From: Bradyrhizobium sp. U87765 SZCCT0048
GTDB taxonomy: Bacteria; Pseudomonadota; Alphaproteobacteria; Rhizobiales; Xanthobacteraceae
DNA length: 64,000 nt
NCBI RefSeq assembly: GCF_018131225.1
Contig: NZ_JAFCMM010000001.1
Location: 496,001-560,000 of the forward strand
Direction of reading: 5' to 3'
The notes under the pieces are model-generated. The model was not told the DNA's origin, made no database searches, and saw only the letters and a program-made list of their open reading frames with translations. The position numbers and the translations under genes are program-made. Numbering within the stretch: position 1 is the stretch's first letter; each line of letters begins with the position of its first letter. Shown piece by piece: positions 50,512 through 59,447 of the stretch.

Positions 50512-50570
50512 GCCTGCGGCACGACAACAGCAGAGCTACGACAATATTCAAAACAAACAGGGGAAACGTC

Positions 50571-51911
50571 ATGACCGTATCAGAAGCCGCGATGCGCAGC
50601 GTCCAATCCGCAGACGGGACAACCATCTCGTCCTCGCGCAAGCTCGGCGATCTCGTGGCCGTCAATTTCGGCAATACGCTGGAATGGTTCGACTGGACAA
50701 TCTACACGATCTTCGCGCCGTACTTTGCCCTGCAATTCTTTCCATCCGCGGACAAAACCGCAGCCCTGCTCTCCGCACTCGCCATTTTTGCCGCGGGATT
50801 CCTGACGCGTCCGCTGGGCGGCTTCATCTTCGGCGTCTACGCGGATCGCGTGGGTCGCAAGACCAGTCTGACGCTGGCGATCTTCGTTACCGCCGGCGGC
50901 AGCCTCGCCATCGCGTGCGCCCCGACATTCGCATCGGTAGGCATCCTCGCTTCCGTCATCCTGCTGGTCGCTCGCCTCGCGCAAGGCATCGCCCATGGTG
51001 GTGAAATGGGAACGTCCATCACCTATCTGGTCGAGCGCGCACCGCGCCATCGCCGCGCTCTCTATGGCAGCACATCGTGGGTCAGCGTCGTCCTCGGAAC
51101 CATCATCGCAACTCTCGTCGGCCTGCTGCTCAGCAGCGTACTCGACCGGGCCCAGCTTGAGAGCTGGGGCTGGCGCATCCCATTCGCCCTCGGCGCTCTT
51201 CTCGGCTTCTATGGCCTCTACCTGCGGCGGAAGCTGACCGAGACCGCCTCGTTCGAAAACAGCCGCCGCCATCCGAACGAACGCTCGGCCATCGCCTCGT
51301 TGCTGCATAACTGGCGTGGCGTCGCGGTGGTGTTCGGCCTGTCGGCCGGCGGATCGATTATCTTCTACACCTGGCTGATCTTCAGCCCGACATTCGCCCA
51401 GGTCAGCCGCGGCCTCGATGCCAAATCAGCGTTCTCCGCCAGCCTGATCGCACAATGTATTTTCCTGATCGCGATCCCGGCCGTCGGCTGGCTCGCCGAC
51501 CGCTATGGCCGTCGCATCTTCATTGTATTCTTCGGCATCGGTTTCCTAGCGCTGACGCTCCATCTCGATGGCCTGATCGACAACACCTTTGCCGGTCTCC
51601 TGACATCGATGACCATCGCCCTGATGCTGCTGGCCTGTCTGTTCGGCGTCAACACCGCGGTTTGGGCCGAGGTGTTCCCTACCAGCGTTCGTGCCACCGG
51701 CGTCAGTGGACCGTTGTCACTCGCCACTGCGATCTTCGGCGGCACGGCGCCCTACGTGAACACCGCATTGGCGCAGCAGGGATATCATCGCTGGTTTCTG
51801 TACTACCTGATGGCCGTCGCCGCGATCACGCTGATTACCGCCATCGCCATTCCCGAAACCCGCCACCTCGATCTCGATCGTCCTGACACTGGACGGCTCG
51901 CCAACAACTAG
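50571..51911 (+). CDS. MFS transporter (metabolite:H+ symporter type)
   Basis: 446 residues, twelve helices, with the features of the MHS/ProP-like family: NFGNTLEWFDWTIYTIFAPY at the start of helix 1, RPLGGFIFGVYADRVGRKTS (motif A) and ARLAQGIAHGGEMGTSITYL. Such carriers import organic acids, aromatic acids or osmolytes. The ATG at 50571 has GGGGAAA upstream; the longer frame overlaps the flavin reductase. Second gene of the GntR-controlled unit. A 10-bp-stem hairpin follows. Confidence 0.9.
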   Translation: MTVSEAAMRSVQSADGTTISSSRKLGDLVAVNFGNTLEWFDWTIYTIFAPYFALQFFPSADKTAALLSALAIFAAGFLTRPLGGFIFGVYADRVGRKTSLTLAIFVTAGGSLAIACAPTFASVGILASVILLVARLAQGIAHGGEMGTSITYLVERAPRHRRALYGSTSWVSVVLGTIIATLVGLLLSSVLDRAQLESWGWRIPFALGALLGFYGLYLRRKLTETASFENSRRHPNERSAIASLLHNWRGVAVVFGLSAGGSIIFYTWLIFSPTFAQVSRGLDAKSAFSASLIAQCIFLIAIPAVGWLADRYGRRIFIVFFGIGFLALTLHLDGLIDNTFAGLLTSMTIALMLLACLFGVNTAVWAEVFPTSVRATGVSGPLSLATAIFGGTAPYVNTALAQQGYHRWFLYYLMAVAAITLITAIAIPETRHLDLDRPDTGRLANN

Positions 51912-51918
51912 ACCCGAT

Positions 51919-51943
51919 GTCGGCGCGGCAGCCCCGCGCCGAC
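51919..51943. terminator. Hairpin between convergent MFS and DUF2182 genes
   Basis: GTCGGCGCGG (51919-51928) and CCGCGCCGAC (51934-51943) form a perfect 10-bp stem with a 5-nt loop, 8 bp after the MFS stop and just short of the DUF2182 stop. Confidence 0.65.
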
Positions 51944-51944
51944 G

Positions 51945-52718
51945 TCACATCCCCGACGCCATCAGCCATCCGCCCGTGGCGATCGCGAACGCTCCGAGAC
52001 ACTGCACGGTGCGCGCGCCATTTGGCACCCACCGCTCGAGCGTGATCGCCGACGTCACCACAGCCATCACCGCAAGATCCATCGCGCCCGTCGCCACGAC
52101 GATGGCGGCAGCGCCTGCACAGCTCGCAATGCAGTGACGGCCAAGATGCAGCCCTGCACCAAGCGCATCGACCGTGTGTGCGGACGGCACGCAGTCACGT
52201 GCGGAGACTGCACGGCAGTGCGACAGATGGCGAACTTTCCATGGCGTGAACTGCAGAGCACCGGCGGCGACGACCACCGCGCCGAGCACGACCGGAATGT
52301 CGCGCCCCGGCATCGGCAGGCGAGTCGCGACCGCGCCGAGGGCGAGCGTCAGCGGCAGCACGATCAGGCCGAGCGTGCTCCACGCCAGGAAATAGCCGAG
52401 GCCGACCAGCGCCGCCAGCAACCCCGCCTGCCCCGTTCCGGACCGGCTGATCCGCAGGCGATAGCGCCATAACACCGGCAGCAGCGACGGCAGCATCATC
52501 GCCACCATCATCACCGTCCACATGCCGAGAAACGACGCGGCCAGCGCCTGGACGGACTGGCCGGGCATCGGCGCCCAACCCATCATCGCAGTCCAGCCGC
52601 ATGGCGGCTCGCTGGTGGCGGCCATGGCGCGGCACCACACGACGCTCACCGCCAGGCTCGCGGCGAACAGCCCGGCCGACAGGCCGAGAAAAGTGCGCCG
52701 GGCGACGCGTTCGGACAT
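51945..52718 (-). CDS. DUF2182 integral membrane protein
   Basis: 257 residues from the ATG at 52718 with GGGAACC upstream; a frame reaching 54035 exists only because of GC bias. The family stretches PPCGWTAMMGWAPMPGQSVQ, then FLGMWTVMMVAMMLPSLLPV and HCIASCAGAAAIVVATGAMD define DUF2182, described as predicted metal-binding membrane proteins. Function unknown. A 17-bp motif at 52827 lies upstream of it, exactly as another copy does ahead of the DUF899 gene. Confidence 0.88.
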   Translation of the reverse strand: MSERVARRTFLGLSAGLFAASLAVSVVWCRAMAATSEPPCGWTAMMGWAPMPGQSVQALAASFLGMWTVMMVAMMLPSLLPVLWRYRLRISRSGTGQAGLLAALVGLGYFLAWSTLGLIVLPLTLALGAVATRLPMPGRDIPVVLGAVVVAAGALQFTPWKVRHLSHCRAVSARDCVPSAHTVDALGAGLHLGRHCIASCAGAAAIVVATGAMDLAVMAVVTSAITLERWVPNGARTVQCLGAFAIATGGWLMASGM

Positions 52719-52826
52719 CCTGGTTCCCTCCCTCCGCCGACCGGTCGACCGGGGTGCGACGTCGCCGACATGCCACGGCGACTGGTGGATCGATGCGCGA
52801 TAGACTAGGACCGCGTTCCGGACGGA

Positions 52827-52852
52827 CGGGAGTGACAAGTGTGGCGGGATTT
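52827..52852 (-). promoter_or_regulatory. Shared motif copy 1 (upstream of DUF2182 gene, also adjoining the winged-helix gene)
   Basis: CGGGAGTGACAAGTGTG (52827-52843), then a similar tail RCGKGATTT. Read on the minus strand it is CACACTTGTCACTCCCG, starting 109 bp from the DUF2182 ATG. It also directly precedes the plus-strand regulator gene at 52855, so the regulator could autoregulate here. Confidence 0.6.
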
Positions 52853-52854
52853 GC

Positions 52855-54075
52855 ATGGACTCGCTGATCACGGCAGCAGCGCGGGCGCTGGCGGCGGGCG
52901 ACCCGCTCGGCGCGCTCAACCGGGTCGCGCTGCGCGACGACGCCGCGGCGCTGGCCCTGCGCGGCATCGCCATGGCGCGGCTCGGCGACCTCGTGCGGGC
53001 CAAGGCGTTGCTGCGCCGCGCAGCGCGTGCGTTCGGCCCACGCGAAGCGGTGGCGCATGCGCGCTGCATCGTCGCCGAGGCCGAGGTCGCGCTGGTCTCC
53101 CGTGACCTCGCCTGGCCGGGACAAGCGCTCGACGCCGCACGTGCCACGCTCGCAGCCCATGGCGACCGGATCAATGCCGCCCATGCCCACGGTCTGGCGG
53201 TTCGCCATCTCCTGCTGATCGGACGCATCGACGAGGCCGAGCGACTGCTGGCGACGCTTGATCCCGCGCCGCTGCCGCCGGCGCTGCGGGCCGTCCATGA
53301 GATGGTGGTCGCGGGACTTGCGATCCGCCACATCCGCACCGCCGACGCGCGCGCCGCGCTCAAGCGGGCGCGCGAGGCCGGCGCGCGGGCCGGCATTGCG
53401 GCCCTGCGCGCCGAGGTCGAAAGTGTCGCGGAGGCGCTGGCCGCCCCCGCTGCCCGCCTCCTGCAACAGGGGCGCGAGCGCGTGCTGCGGCTCGACGAGG
53501 TCGAGGCGCTGCTGGCCTCCAGCGCTCTGGTCATCGACGCCAGCCGCCATGTCGTGCGCGATCCCCGTGGAGCCGTGCAACTGGCGCGCCGCCCCGTGCT
53601 GTTCGCGCTGGCCCGCGCGCTCGGCGAGGCATGGCCCGGCGATGTGCCGCGCGACGTCCTCGTCGCCCGTGCCTTCCGTGGCAAACGCGCCGACGAATCC
53701 CACCGCGCCCGGTTGCGGGTCGAGATCGGCCGCCTGCGTGCGCTGTTGAAAGGCCGCGCCGATCTGCACGCCACCAGAGACGGCTTTGCGCTCGCACCAC
53801 GGCGCGCCCGCGAGGTGGTGGTGCTGGCGCGTCCCATCGACGAGGCGCATGCGGCGGTGCTGGCACTGCTCGCCGACGGCGAAGCCTGGTCGAGCTCGGC
53901 GCTGGCGCTGGCGCTCGGGGCCGGCCAGCGCACGGTGCAGCGCGCGCTCGATGCCCTCGCCGCCGCCGGCAAGGTGCAGGCGATCGGCCGCGGCCGCGCC
54001 CGCCGCTGGATGACGCCGCCGGGCCCCGGTTTCACGTCAACCTTGTTACTCCCGGCACCGCTGCCGGCGAACTAG
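52855..54075 (+). CDS. Helical-repeat protein with winged-helix C-terminal region (probable regulator)
   Basis: 406 residues. The first ~200 form an Ala-rich helical (TPR-like) repeat (ITAAARALAAGDPLGALNRV, AMARLGDLVRAKALLRRAAR). Residues about 270-330 look like an OmpR-type winged helix (RPVLFALARALGEAWPGDVP, HRARLRVEIGRLRALL). A further small helix-turn-helix follows (VLALLADGEAWSSSALALAL, GAGQRTVQRALDALAAAGKV). I infer a DNA-binding regulator of the surrounding DUF2182, propeller and DUF899 genes; the family is common in Bradyrhizobium but uncharacterised. It is Arg/Ala-rich with no signal peptide. GGCGGGA is the ribosome site. Confidence 0.75.
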   Translation: MDSLITAAARALAAGDPLGALNRVALRDDAAALALRGIAMARLGDLVRAKALLRRAARAFGPREAVAHARCIVAEAEVALVSRDLAWPGQALDAARATLAAHGDRINAAHAHGLAVRHLLLIGRIDEAERLLATLDPAPLPPALRAVHEMVVAGLAIRHIRTADARAALKRAREAGARAGIAALRAEVESVAEALAAPAARLLQQGRERVLRLDEVEALLASSALVIDASRHVVRDPRGAVQLARRPVLFALARALGEAWPGDVPRDVLVARAFRGKRADESHRARLRVEIGRLRALLKGRADLHATRDGFALAPRRAREVVVLARPIDEAHAAVLALLADGEAWSSSALALALGAGQRTVQRALDALAAAGKVQAIGRGRARRWMTPPGPGFTSTLLLPAPLPAN

Positions 54076-54105
54076 CATCACCGCGTCATTCATGAGGATA
54101 TCGTT

Positions 54106-54744
54106 ATGAAGAAAACGCCCGCCGAGATCATCCGCGAATACGGCCCCTTCCCCGGCGTCGAGCAGATCGGCGGCGTCAGCTTCGACGGGCACAACGTCTG
54201 GTTCGCGGCGGGCGATCACATTGCCACGCTCGATCCCGACAGCGGCGAGACCGGCCGCAGCATCGCCGCCCCCGCTCATGCCGGCACCGCGTTCGACGGG
54301 CGTCACCTGTTTCAGATCGCCGAGGCGCGCATCCAGAAGATCGACCCGAACACCGGACAGGTGCTGTCGACGATCCCGGCCCCCGGCGGCGGCGGCGATT
54401 CCGGCCTCGCCTGGGCCGAAGGCTCTCTGTGGGTCGGGGAGTATCGCGCCTGCAAGATCCACCAGATCGATCCGGAGAGCGGCGCGGTGCTGCGCACCAT
54501 CGTGTCCAACCGCTTCGTCACCGGCGTCACCTGGGTCGACGGCGAACTGTGGCATGCGACCTGGGACGACGACAGCGACCTGCGGCGGATCGATCCTGTA
54601 TCCGGCGAAGTGCTCGAAGTTCTCGACATGCCTCAGGGCACCGGCATCTCCGGCCTCGAATCCGACGGCGGCGACCGCTTCTTCTGCGGCGGCGGCCGCA
54701 GCGCCAAGATCCGCGCGGTGCGCCGTCCGACGCGGCGCAAGTAG
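54106..54744 (+). CDS. YncE/Vgb-like beta-propeller protein
   Basis: 212 residues without a signal peptide, built from about five repeats of the kind G-x-x-FDGxNVWFAAGDHIATLDP, then ARIQKIDPNTGQVLSTIPAP, CKIHQIDPESGAVLRTIVSN and LRRIDPVSGEVLEVLDM. These blades resemble glutamine-cyclotransferase/YncE/streptogramin-lyase propellers. Too short for a full seven-blade ring unless it dimerises. Starts 30 bp after the regulator with GAGGAT upstream, so the two form an operon. Function unknown. Confidence 0.75.
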   Translation: MKKTPAEIIREYGPFPGVEQIGGVSFDGHNVWFAAGDHIATLDPDSGETGRSIAAPAHAGTAFDGRHLFQIAEARIQKIDPNTGQVLSTIPAPGGGGDSGLAWAEGSLWVGEYRACKIHQIDPESGAVLRTIVSNRFVTGVTWVDGELWHATWDDDSDLRRIDPVSGEVLEVLDMPQGTGISGLESDGGDRFFCGGGRSAKIRAVRRPTRRK

Positions 54745-54759
54745 CCGCGGATGCGAAAG

Positions 54760-54925
54760 CCGCGCCGCGCGCGACGACACCGATCGCCGCCGCGTGTTCG
54801 TGACGTTGACCGACAACGCCGCCAACTGCTGGAACAGTCTTCCGCGGCGCATCTCGCCCGGACTCGGCGCGATGCGCCGCAACTCAACGACCTGCTGCCG
54901 CAGGTGGCCAAGCGCCGCCAGCCTA
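54760..54925 (+). pseudogene. MarR-family regulator C-terminal remnant (frameshifted)
   Basis: One frame reads ESRAARDDTDRRRVFVTLTD, the wing strand of a MarR winged helix. In the next frame the text continues RQLLEQSSAAHLARTRRDAP, then QLNDLLPQVAKRRQ, like the MarR C-terminal dimerisation helix. A frameshift thus splits it, and no N-terminal half exists upstream. It lies in the 357-bp gap between the propeller gene and DUF899. Confidence 0.45.
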
Positions 54926-54997
54926 CTGGCGTCACACGCGCGGCCGATGTCCGGATCACGACGCCGCCGGCGCTGCGGTCGACATGGCGGCCCTGAT

Positions 54998-55049
54998 GGC
55001 GTACCTGGATCGCGGACCTGGATGGCGTACCTGGATGGCGTACCTGGGT
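54998..55049. repeat. Four tandem copies of a 13-bp unit
   Basis: GGCGTACCTGGAT at 54998-55010 and 55024-55036, with variants CGCGGACCTGGAT (55011-55023) and GGCGTACCTGGGT (55037-55049), head to tail with no spacer. It runs straight into the hairpin at 55049. 13 bp is not a multiple of 3, so it is not a coding repeat. Confidence 0.85.
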
Positions 55050-55076
55050 GCACTCGCCCGTGCGCGGGCGAGTGCA
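55049..55076 (-). terminator. Long hairpin after the DUF899 gene
   Basis: Perfect 12-bp stem TGCACTCGCCCG (55049-55060) / CGGGCGAGTGCA (55065-55076), loop TGCG, 25 bp beyond the DUF899 stop on the minus strand. It is probably its terminator, or part of the repeat element just described. Confidence 0.65.
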
Positions 55077-55101
55077 GCCATTGTCATCGACCTGCCGCCG
55101 A

Positions 55102-55899
55102 CTACCCGGCCTTGTCGTCCGCGCTCGCCTTGCGGAACGCGGCCTCGCCCGCATCGGAGATCTCGATCCAGCGCTGATCAGGCCTGGCCTCGGCTTCGTA
55201 GCTGTCGTGCCAGTTCCACCACTTGTAGGTCGGCCCCTGGGGATAGCCTTCCGGCGACTTCTCCCAGACCTCCTGGCGGCCGAGCGGCGACAGATCGAGA
55301 TAGCTCCACACCGTGCCCATCGCCTCGTCGCCGCGGTTGTTGATGAAGTAGGTGCGAAAGATGCGCGAGCCATCGCGGAAGAACACGTTGTGGCCATGCC
55401 ACTCGTCGACGCCGAAGTCGGCATCGAAGTGGTCAGTGATGGTGTACCACGGCATCGTCCAGCCCATCCGTGCCTTGAGCCGCGCGATATCGGCCTGCGG
55501 CGCGCGCGACACATAGGCGAGCGTGGTGTCGCGGGCGTTGAGATGCGCGAGATGGCCGACCTGATCGGCGCCGAGCGAGCAGCCGCGGCAGGCATGCTCG
55601 GGCCAGCCGAACACGCCGGGCTCGAAGAACGCGCGGTAGACGATCAGTTGCCGCCGCCCCTCGAACATGTCGAGCAGGCTGAGCCTGCCGTTCGGCCCGT
55701 CGAAGGCGTAGGTCGTCTCGACCGCCATCCACGGCATGCGGCGGCGTTCAGCCGCGAGCGCGTCGCGGGCGCGCGTGTGCAGCTTCTCCTTCACCAGCAT
55801 CTCCTTGCGCGCCGCCTCCCAGGCCTGCGGCGAGACGACGGGCGGCGTCTGCATGACGGGCTGGCTGTCGACAGAAATGACTTCGCGAGATGGGCTCAT
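55102..55899 (-). CDS. DUF899 (thioredoxin-like) family protein
   Basis: 265 residues from the ATG at 55899 (GGAGG upstream). DUF899 features: VVSPQAWEAARKEMLVKEKL, RRRMPWMAVETTYAFDGPNG, then the thioredoxin-like active region PGVFGWPEHACRGCSLGADQ with CxxC, and WHGHNVFFRDGSRIFRTYFI. Family members are cytosolic, presumed redox or dehydrogenase-associated proteins. It ends at the repeat/hairpin element. A copy of the shared 17-bp motif lies 109 bp upstream. Confidence 0.9.
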   Translation of the reverse strand: MSPSREVISVDSQPVMQTPPVVSPQAWEAARKEMLVKEKLHTRARDALAAERRRMPWMAVETTYAFDGPNGRLSLLDMFEGRRQLIVYRAFFEPGVFGWPEHACRGCSLGADQVGHLAHLNARDTTLAYVSRAPQADIARLKARMGWTMPWYTITDHFDADFGVDEWHGHNVFFRDGSRIFRTYFINNRGDEAMGTVWSYLDLSPLGRQEVWEKSPEGYPQGPTYKWWNWHDSYEAEARPDQRWIEISDAGEAAFRKASADDKAG

Positions 55900-56007
55900 G
55901 ATGATCTCAACCTCCGGGTTGGACGAGCGCGGGAGTGTCCGGCTGAAGATCATCCCCGACCGCCCGTCATTGGCCATGCACCACCTTGGCGCCGGAGCGT
56001 CGGATCA

Positions 56008-56033
56008 CGGGAGTGACAAGTGTGACGTGATTT
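56008..56033 (-). promoter_or_regulatory. Shared motif copy 2 (upstream of DUF899 gene)
   Basis: CGGGAGTGACAAGTGTG at 56008-56024, with ACGTGATTTT after it. On the minus strand this is CACACTTGTCACTCCCG, whose downstream end is 108 bp from the DUF899 ATG. It is identical over 17 bp to copy 1 ahead of DUF2182, which lies at the same distance. Candidate promoter or operator of a small regulon. Confidence 0.6.
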
Positions 56034-56228
56034 TCCGATGCCCGGCCAACGCCCCACCGGCGCCCCGCGATCCCGCCGGCGCTCCCATGCCGGCTGTCGG
56101 CCCGATCCGGACCGTGCCGCGCGCCAGGCCCAAGACCGTGACAAGACCCGCGACAGCCCGGACGCCTGTATCGCCATCGATGATGTACTGACGCGATGAA
56201 GCGAACGGCGCTATCGCGCCGCCCTCGC

Positions 56229-59200
56229 TCACCAGGCGACGCGCACGCCGCCGGTGAACTGGTGGCTGACGGCGTTGCTGCGGAATTCGCCGTTGTAGGC
56301 CGCGAACAGCCGCAGGTTCTCGCGCTGCCAGCCGGCGAGCTTGACGCCGACCAGCGCCGCCTCGCGGCCGGGACTTGCGGCCGTCACCGTGAACGCGCTG
56401 TCGAGCAGCGCCGCCTGGCTCACCAGCGTGGTGTCGCGCCAGTCGTGGCCCCAGCCGAGCTTGAGCTCAGGCGCGAACGTCAGGCCGGCCGTCGAGCGAA
56501 ACTGGCCGCTCAGCGCGACCCCGAACGTGGTCGTCAGCTTGTCGAACGACTGCGCCGGATAGACGAGGCCGATCGGCTGCTGCGTCTCCGCGTAGCCGTT
56601 GCGGTGGAAACCCTGCCAGGTCACGCCGGCGAACGGTTTGGCCGCGAACGGACCGAAGGGAATGATGTACCCCGCCTCGATGCCGACACTGCCGCCGACC
56701 CCGTTGGCGCGGCCGTCGATGGTCGCCGGCGACAGCATGGTCATGCGCGTCGTCTGCGTCTGGCTGGGCCCGGCGGATGCGCGCAGGTCGATGACGGCGC
56801 GGCCCGGCGTCCAGCTGCCATAGATTGCGCCGGTGTAGGTGTCCGACGTCGCCGTCAGATCGCCGCTGCCCGTGGTGGTGCGGGCGAAGCCGACCGCGAC
56901 GCCGCCGGTCAGGTCGTCGGCGAGCCATTGATCGACGCCCAGTGCGAAGCCGCCGCTGCGGGTCGACGATCCCGCAAGGCCGCCGGCTTCTCCGACCGAG
57001 CTCCAGCGTCCGAACGCCTGCCCCCACACGCTGCGGCCATCGGCGACCACGGGCTCGCGATCGAGGCTGGCGAACGCGTCGGTCGCCTGGCGCGCCTCGC
57101 TGCTGATCGAGCGACCGATGGAAGCGAACGCGAACGACTGCGCCGTCGCGCTCTGGACGACCGCCGCACCGCTCTGCAGCGCATTCTGACGGTCGGCGAT
57201 GGAGCCCATGAAGCCGGTAAAGGCAGTCATGCCGGCGCTGGTCGCCGCCGGCTGCCCCGGCGCGCTGAGCTGGGTCATCGCCGTGCCGTACGACGCTGGC
57301 GAGGTCATGGCGTACAGCGCATCGTACAGCGCCTTGACCGTCGGATCCGGCAGGACGCCGGCGTCGGGCCGGCGGCTGTCGAGAATGCCGGCGATGTCGC
57401 GCTGGCTGGTCGTCAGGCCGCCGCCATTGAGTCCGGCGAAGGTCTGTGGCGTGACCGAGAGCATGAGCGACGTCGGACCATAGATCAGGTCGAACCGTCC
57501 CTGCGCCGGCAGCCCGCTCGTGGGCTGGACCATCGACGAGAACGATCCTGCGATATGCGCGCCGCCATAAGCTTCGACGAACCGGAACTGCTCGCCGATA
57601 GAGGGCGTGTAGTTGCTGGGGGTGCCGACGCTGCCGCGCAGCACCGGCGTCAGCGCACCGCCGACAGTGAAGATGTTGCCGGCACCGCCGACGAAAATCC
57701 GGTCATGGGTGCCGGGACCGCCGGGCACGAGATTGCCGCCGTCGATGTCGATGCGCGTCGTGGCCGTCGCGGCGAGCGTGACGTTGCCGGTGAAATTGAG
57801 CTGGCCGGCGGAGTTGCCGACGACCTCGGCGGCGCTGGTGATGCTGCCGAAGTTCAGCAGGTCCTGGACGTTCGCCATCTTGCCCGGCGACAGCAGGCCG
57901 GCGATCGTGGTGTTGGCGTTGATCACGCCCATGCCGGCGAGCGTGCCGGTCTGGTCGACGATCAGCGCGTGGCCGTCGCCGACGACGCTCAGCGTGCCGT
58001 CCACCGCGAGCGTGCCGCCGGACACCCGCACCTCGCCCGGCACCGTGGTGCGGCCCGCGATGGTCAGGATGCCGTCGCCGGTCTTGGTGAAGGCGCCCGA
58101 CGTGGTCAACGGCTGGCTCCAGTAGGTCGTGCCGCCCGCAAGGGCGACCGTCTCGTTCGCCTGCAGCGTCGTGGGCCCGTCGGTGGCGCGATCGAGCCGG
58201 ATCAGTCCCTGGCCGTACATCGCATTGATGCCCGGCTTGCCGATGTTCTCGGTGGTCGAGAACAGCACCTGCGCGAGGTCGCGCGCCGAATAGTCGGGAT
58301 AGGCGCTGATCAGCACCGCGAGCGCGCCGGTCACGACCGGCGTCGCCATCGAGGTGCCCTGCAGATAGTTGTACTCGCCGCGCGGCACCGTGGAGAACAC
58401 GCCATCGCTCGCCCCGGCGGTCTGATCGCCGCCGGGCGCAGCGACGCACCAGCTCGCGGTGACGCCGCACAGGTTCGAATAGTAGGCCGCCTGCTTGTTC
58501 GGTCCGACCGACATCACGCCGATCACCTGTCCCGGCTGATACAGCAGTCCGGAATAGTTCAGGTTCGTCCCATAGTCGTTGTAGACGCCGAGGCCGGCAT
58601 GCTCGGGACGGATGAAGGGATAGAGCGCGATCCCGGACGGATTGTGTCCGGCGACCGGATTTTTCTTGCGGTCGTTGCCTGTCGCCGCGACGATGATCTT
58701 GTCGGCCGCCAGAGCGCGCCACACCGCCATCGCCTCGTCCATCGTTCCCGGCGACACATTCCACTGCAGAAGCGGCGGGCTATCACGATCGACGCCGGGT
58801 CCGAAGCTGGCGTTCATCACCTTCACGTTCGCGAGCGATGTGAAGTAATCGATCGCATCCGGCGGACCGCTGGTCACATAGGTCCCGAGATCCTTGTCCA
58901 GCACGTCGTTGTCGAAGATCGTTCGGATCGGCACGATCGTGGCGTCGTAGGCGACGCCGTGCGAATCCCACAGCGAGGGGTCCTTCCTGCCGGCGATGAT
59001 CCCGGAAACATGGGTGCCATGGACATCGCCCGCCAGTTGGATGTCGACCCACTTCGGATCGTAGGTCTCGCCGGCGACGTAGAGCGTCGAGTAGGCGCGC
59101 GCGAGGTCGAGCTTTCCGGCCAGCGCCGGATGGGTGATGTCGAAGCCGCTGTCGGCGACGGCGACCGTCACACCCGCGCCGGTGTAGCCACGGCCATAGG

Positions 59201-59447
59201 CGATGGTCGCGCCGATCATGTCGAGATGCCACGTCTGGCTCGCCGCCGCCGGCATGTTGGGCGGCGCGTAGGCCATCGGCACTGGCGTGCCCGGTGACGA
59301 ACCTGCGCCCGACACCAGCGACAGTTCGCCGGAATGGGCGGGCCCCGCGAGCGCCCCGCCGATGATGAAAAGTCCTGCCCCCACAGCTGTCGAACCCAAC
59401 AGCTGCCCGATGCCGCGCATGCGGCCACCCACGTCACGTCGATTCAC
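56229..59447 (-). CDS. Autotransporter with N-terminal subtilisin-like (S8) protease
   Basis: 1,072 residues from the GTG at 59447 (an ATG at 59420 is the alternative). An export signal (VGAGLFIIGGALAGPAHS) precedes an S8 peptidase domain, about residues 70-400, with an intact triad: Asp99 (VAVADSGFDITHP), His143 (VHGTHVSGIIAG) and Ser366 (GTSMATPVVTG). Residues 400-750 are a beta-helix passenger with the autotransporter-type stretch SGAFTKTGDGILTIAGRTTV. The last ~290 form a type Va beta-barrel (VWGQAFGRWSSVGEAGGLAG) ending in aromatic Trp. It should reach the outer membrane and display or release a protease. Monocistronic. Confidence 0.93.
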   Translation of the reverse strand: MNRRDVGGRMRGIGQLLGSTAVGAGLFIIGGALAGPAHSGELSLVSGAGSSPGTPVPMAYAPPNMPAAASQTWHLDMIGATIAYGRGYTGAGVTVAVADSGFDITHPALAGKLDLARAYSTLYVAGETYDPKWVDIQLAGDVHGTHVSGIIAGRKDPSLWDSHGVAYDATIVPIRTIFDNDVLDKDLGTYVTSGPPDAIDYFTSLANVKVMNASFGPGVDRDSPPLLQWNVSPGTMDEAMAVWRALAADKIIVAATGNDRKKNPVAGHNPSGIALYPFIRPEHAGLGVYNDYGTNLNYSGLLYQPGQVIGVMSVGPNKQAAYYSNLCGVTASWCVAAPGGDQTAGASDGVFSTVPRGEYNYLQGTSMATPVVTGALAVLISAYPDYSARDLAQVLFSTTENIGKPGINAMYGQGLIRLDRATDGPTTLQANETVALAGGTTYWSQPLTTSGAFTKTGDGILTIAGRTTVPGEVRVSGGTLAVDGTLSVVGDGHALIVDQTGTLAGMGVINANTTIAGLLSPGKMANVQDLLNFGSITSAAEVVGNSAGQLNFTGNVTLAATATTRIDIDGGNLVPGGPGTHDRIFVGGAGNIFTVGGALTPVLRGSVGTPSNYTPSIGEQFRFVEAYGGAHIAGSFSSMVQPTSGLPAQGRFDLIYGPTSLMLSVTPQTFAGLNGGGLTTSQRDIAGILDSRRPDAGVLPDPTVKALYDALYAMTSPASYGTAMTQLSAPGQPAATSAGMTAFTGFMGSIADRQNALQSGAAVVQSATAQSFAFASIGRSISSEARQATDAFASLDREPVVADGRSVWGQAFGRWSSVGEAGGLAGSSTRSGGFALGVDQWLADDLTGGVAVGFARTTTGSGDLTATSDTYTGAIYGSWTPGRAVIDLRASAGPSQTQTTRMTMLSPATIDGRANGVGGSVGIEAGYIIPFGPFAAKPFAGVTWQGFHRNGYAETQQPIGLVYPAQSFDKLTTTFGVALSGQFRSTAGLTFAPELKLGWGHDWRDTTLVSQAALLDSAFTVTAASPGREAALVGVKLAGWQRENLRLFAAYNGEFRSNAVSHQFTGGVRVAW

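Noticed and set aside
51945..54035. 696-aa version of the DUF2182 protein
   Set aside because: The first ~440 residues are a shadow of the plus-strand regulator gene; DUF2182 homology starts at the ATG at 52718.
56196..59297. 1,033-aa plus-strand frame opposite the autotransporter gene
   Set aside because: A mirror of a real subtilisin-autotransporter with intact catalytic triad; the plus-strand text has no recognisable domain.
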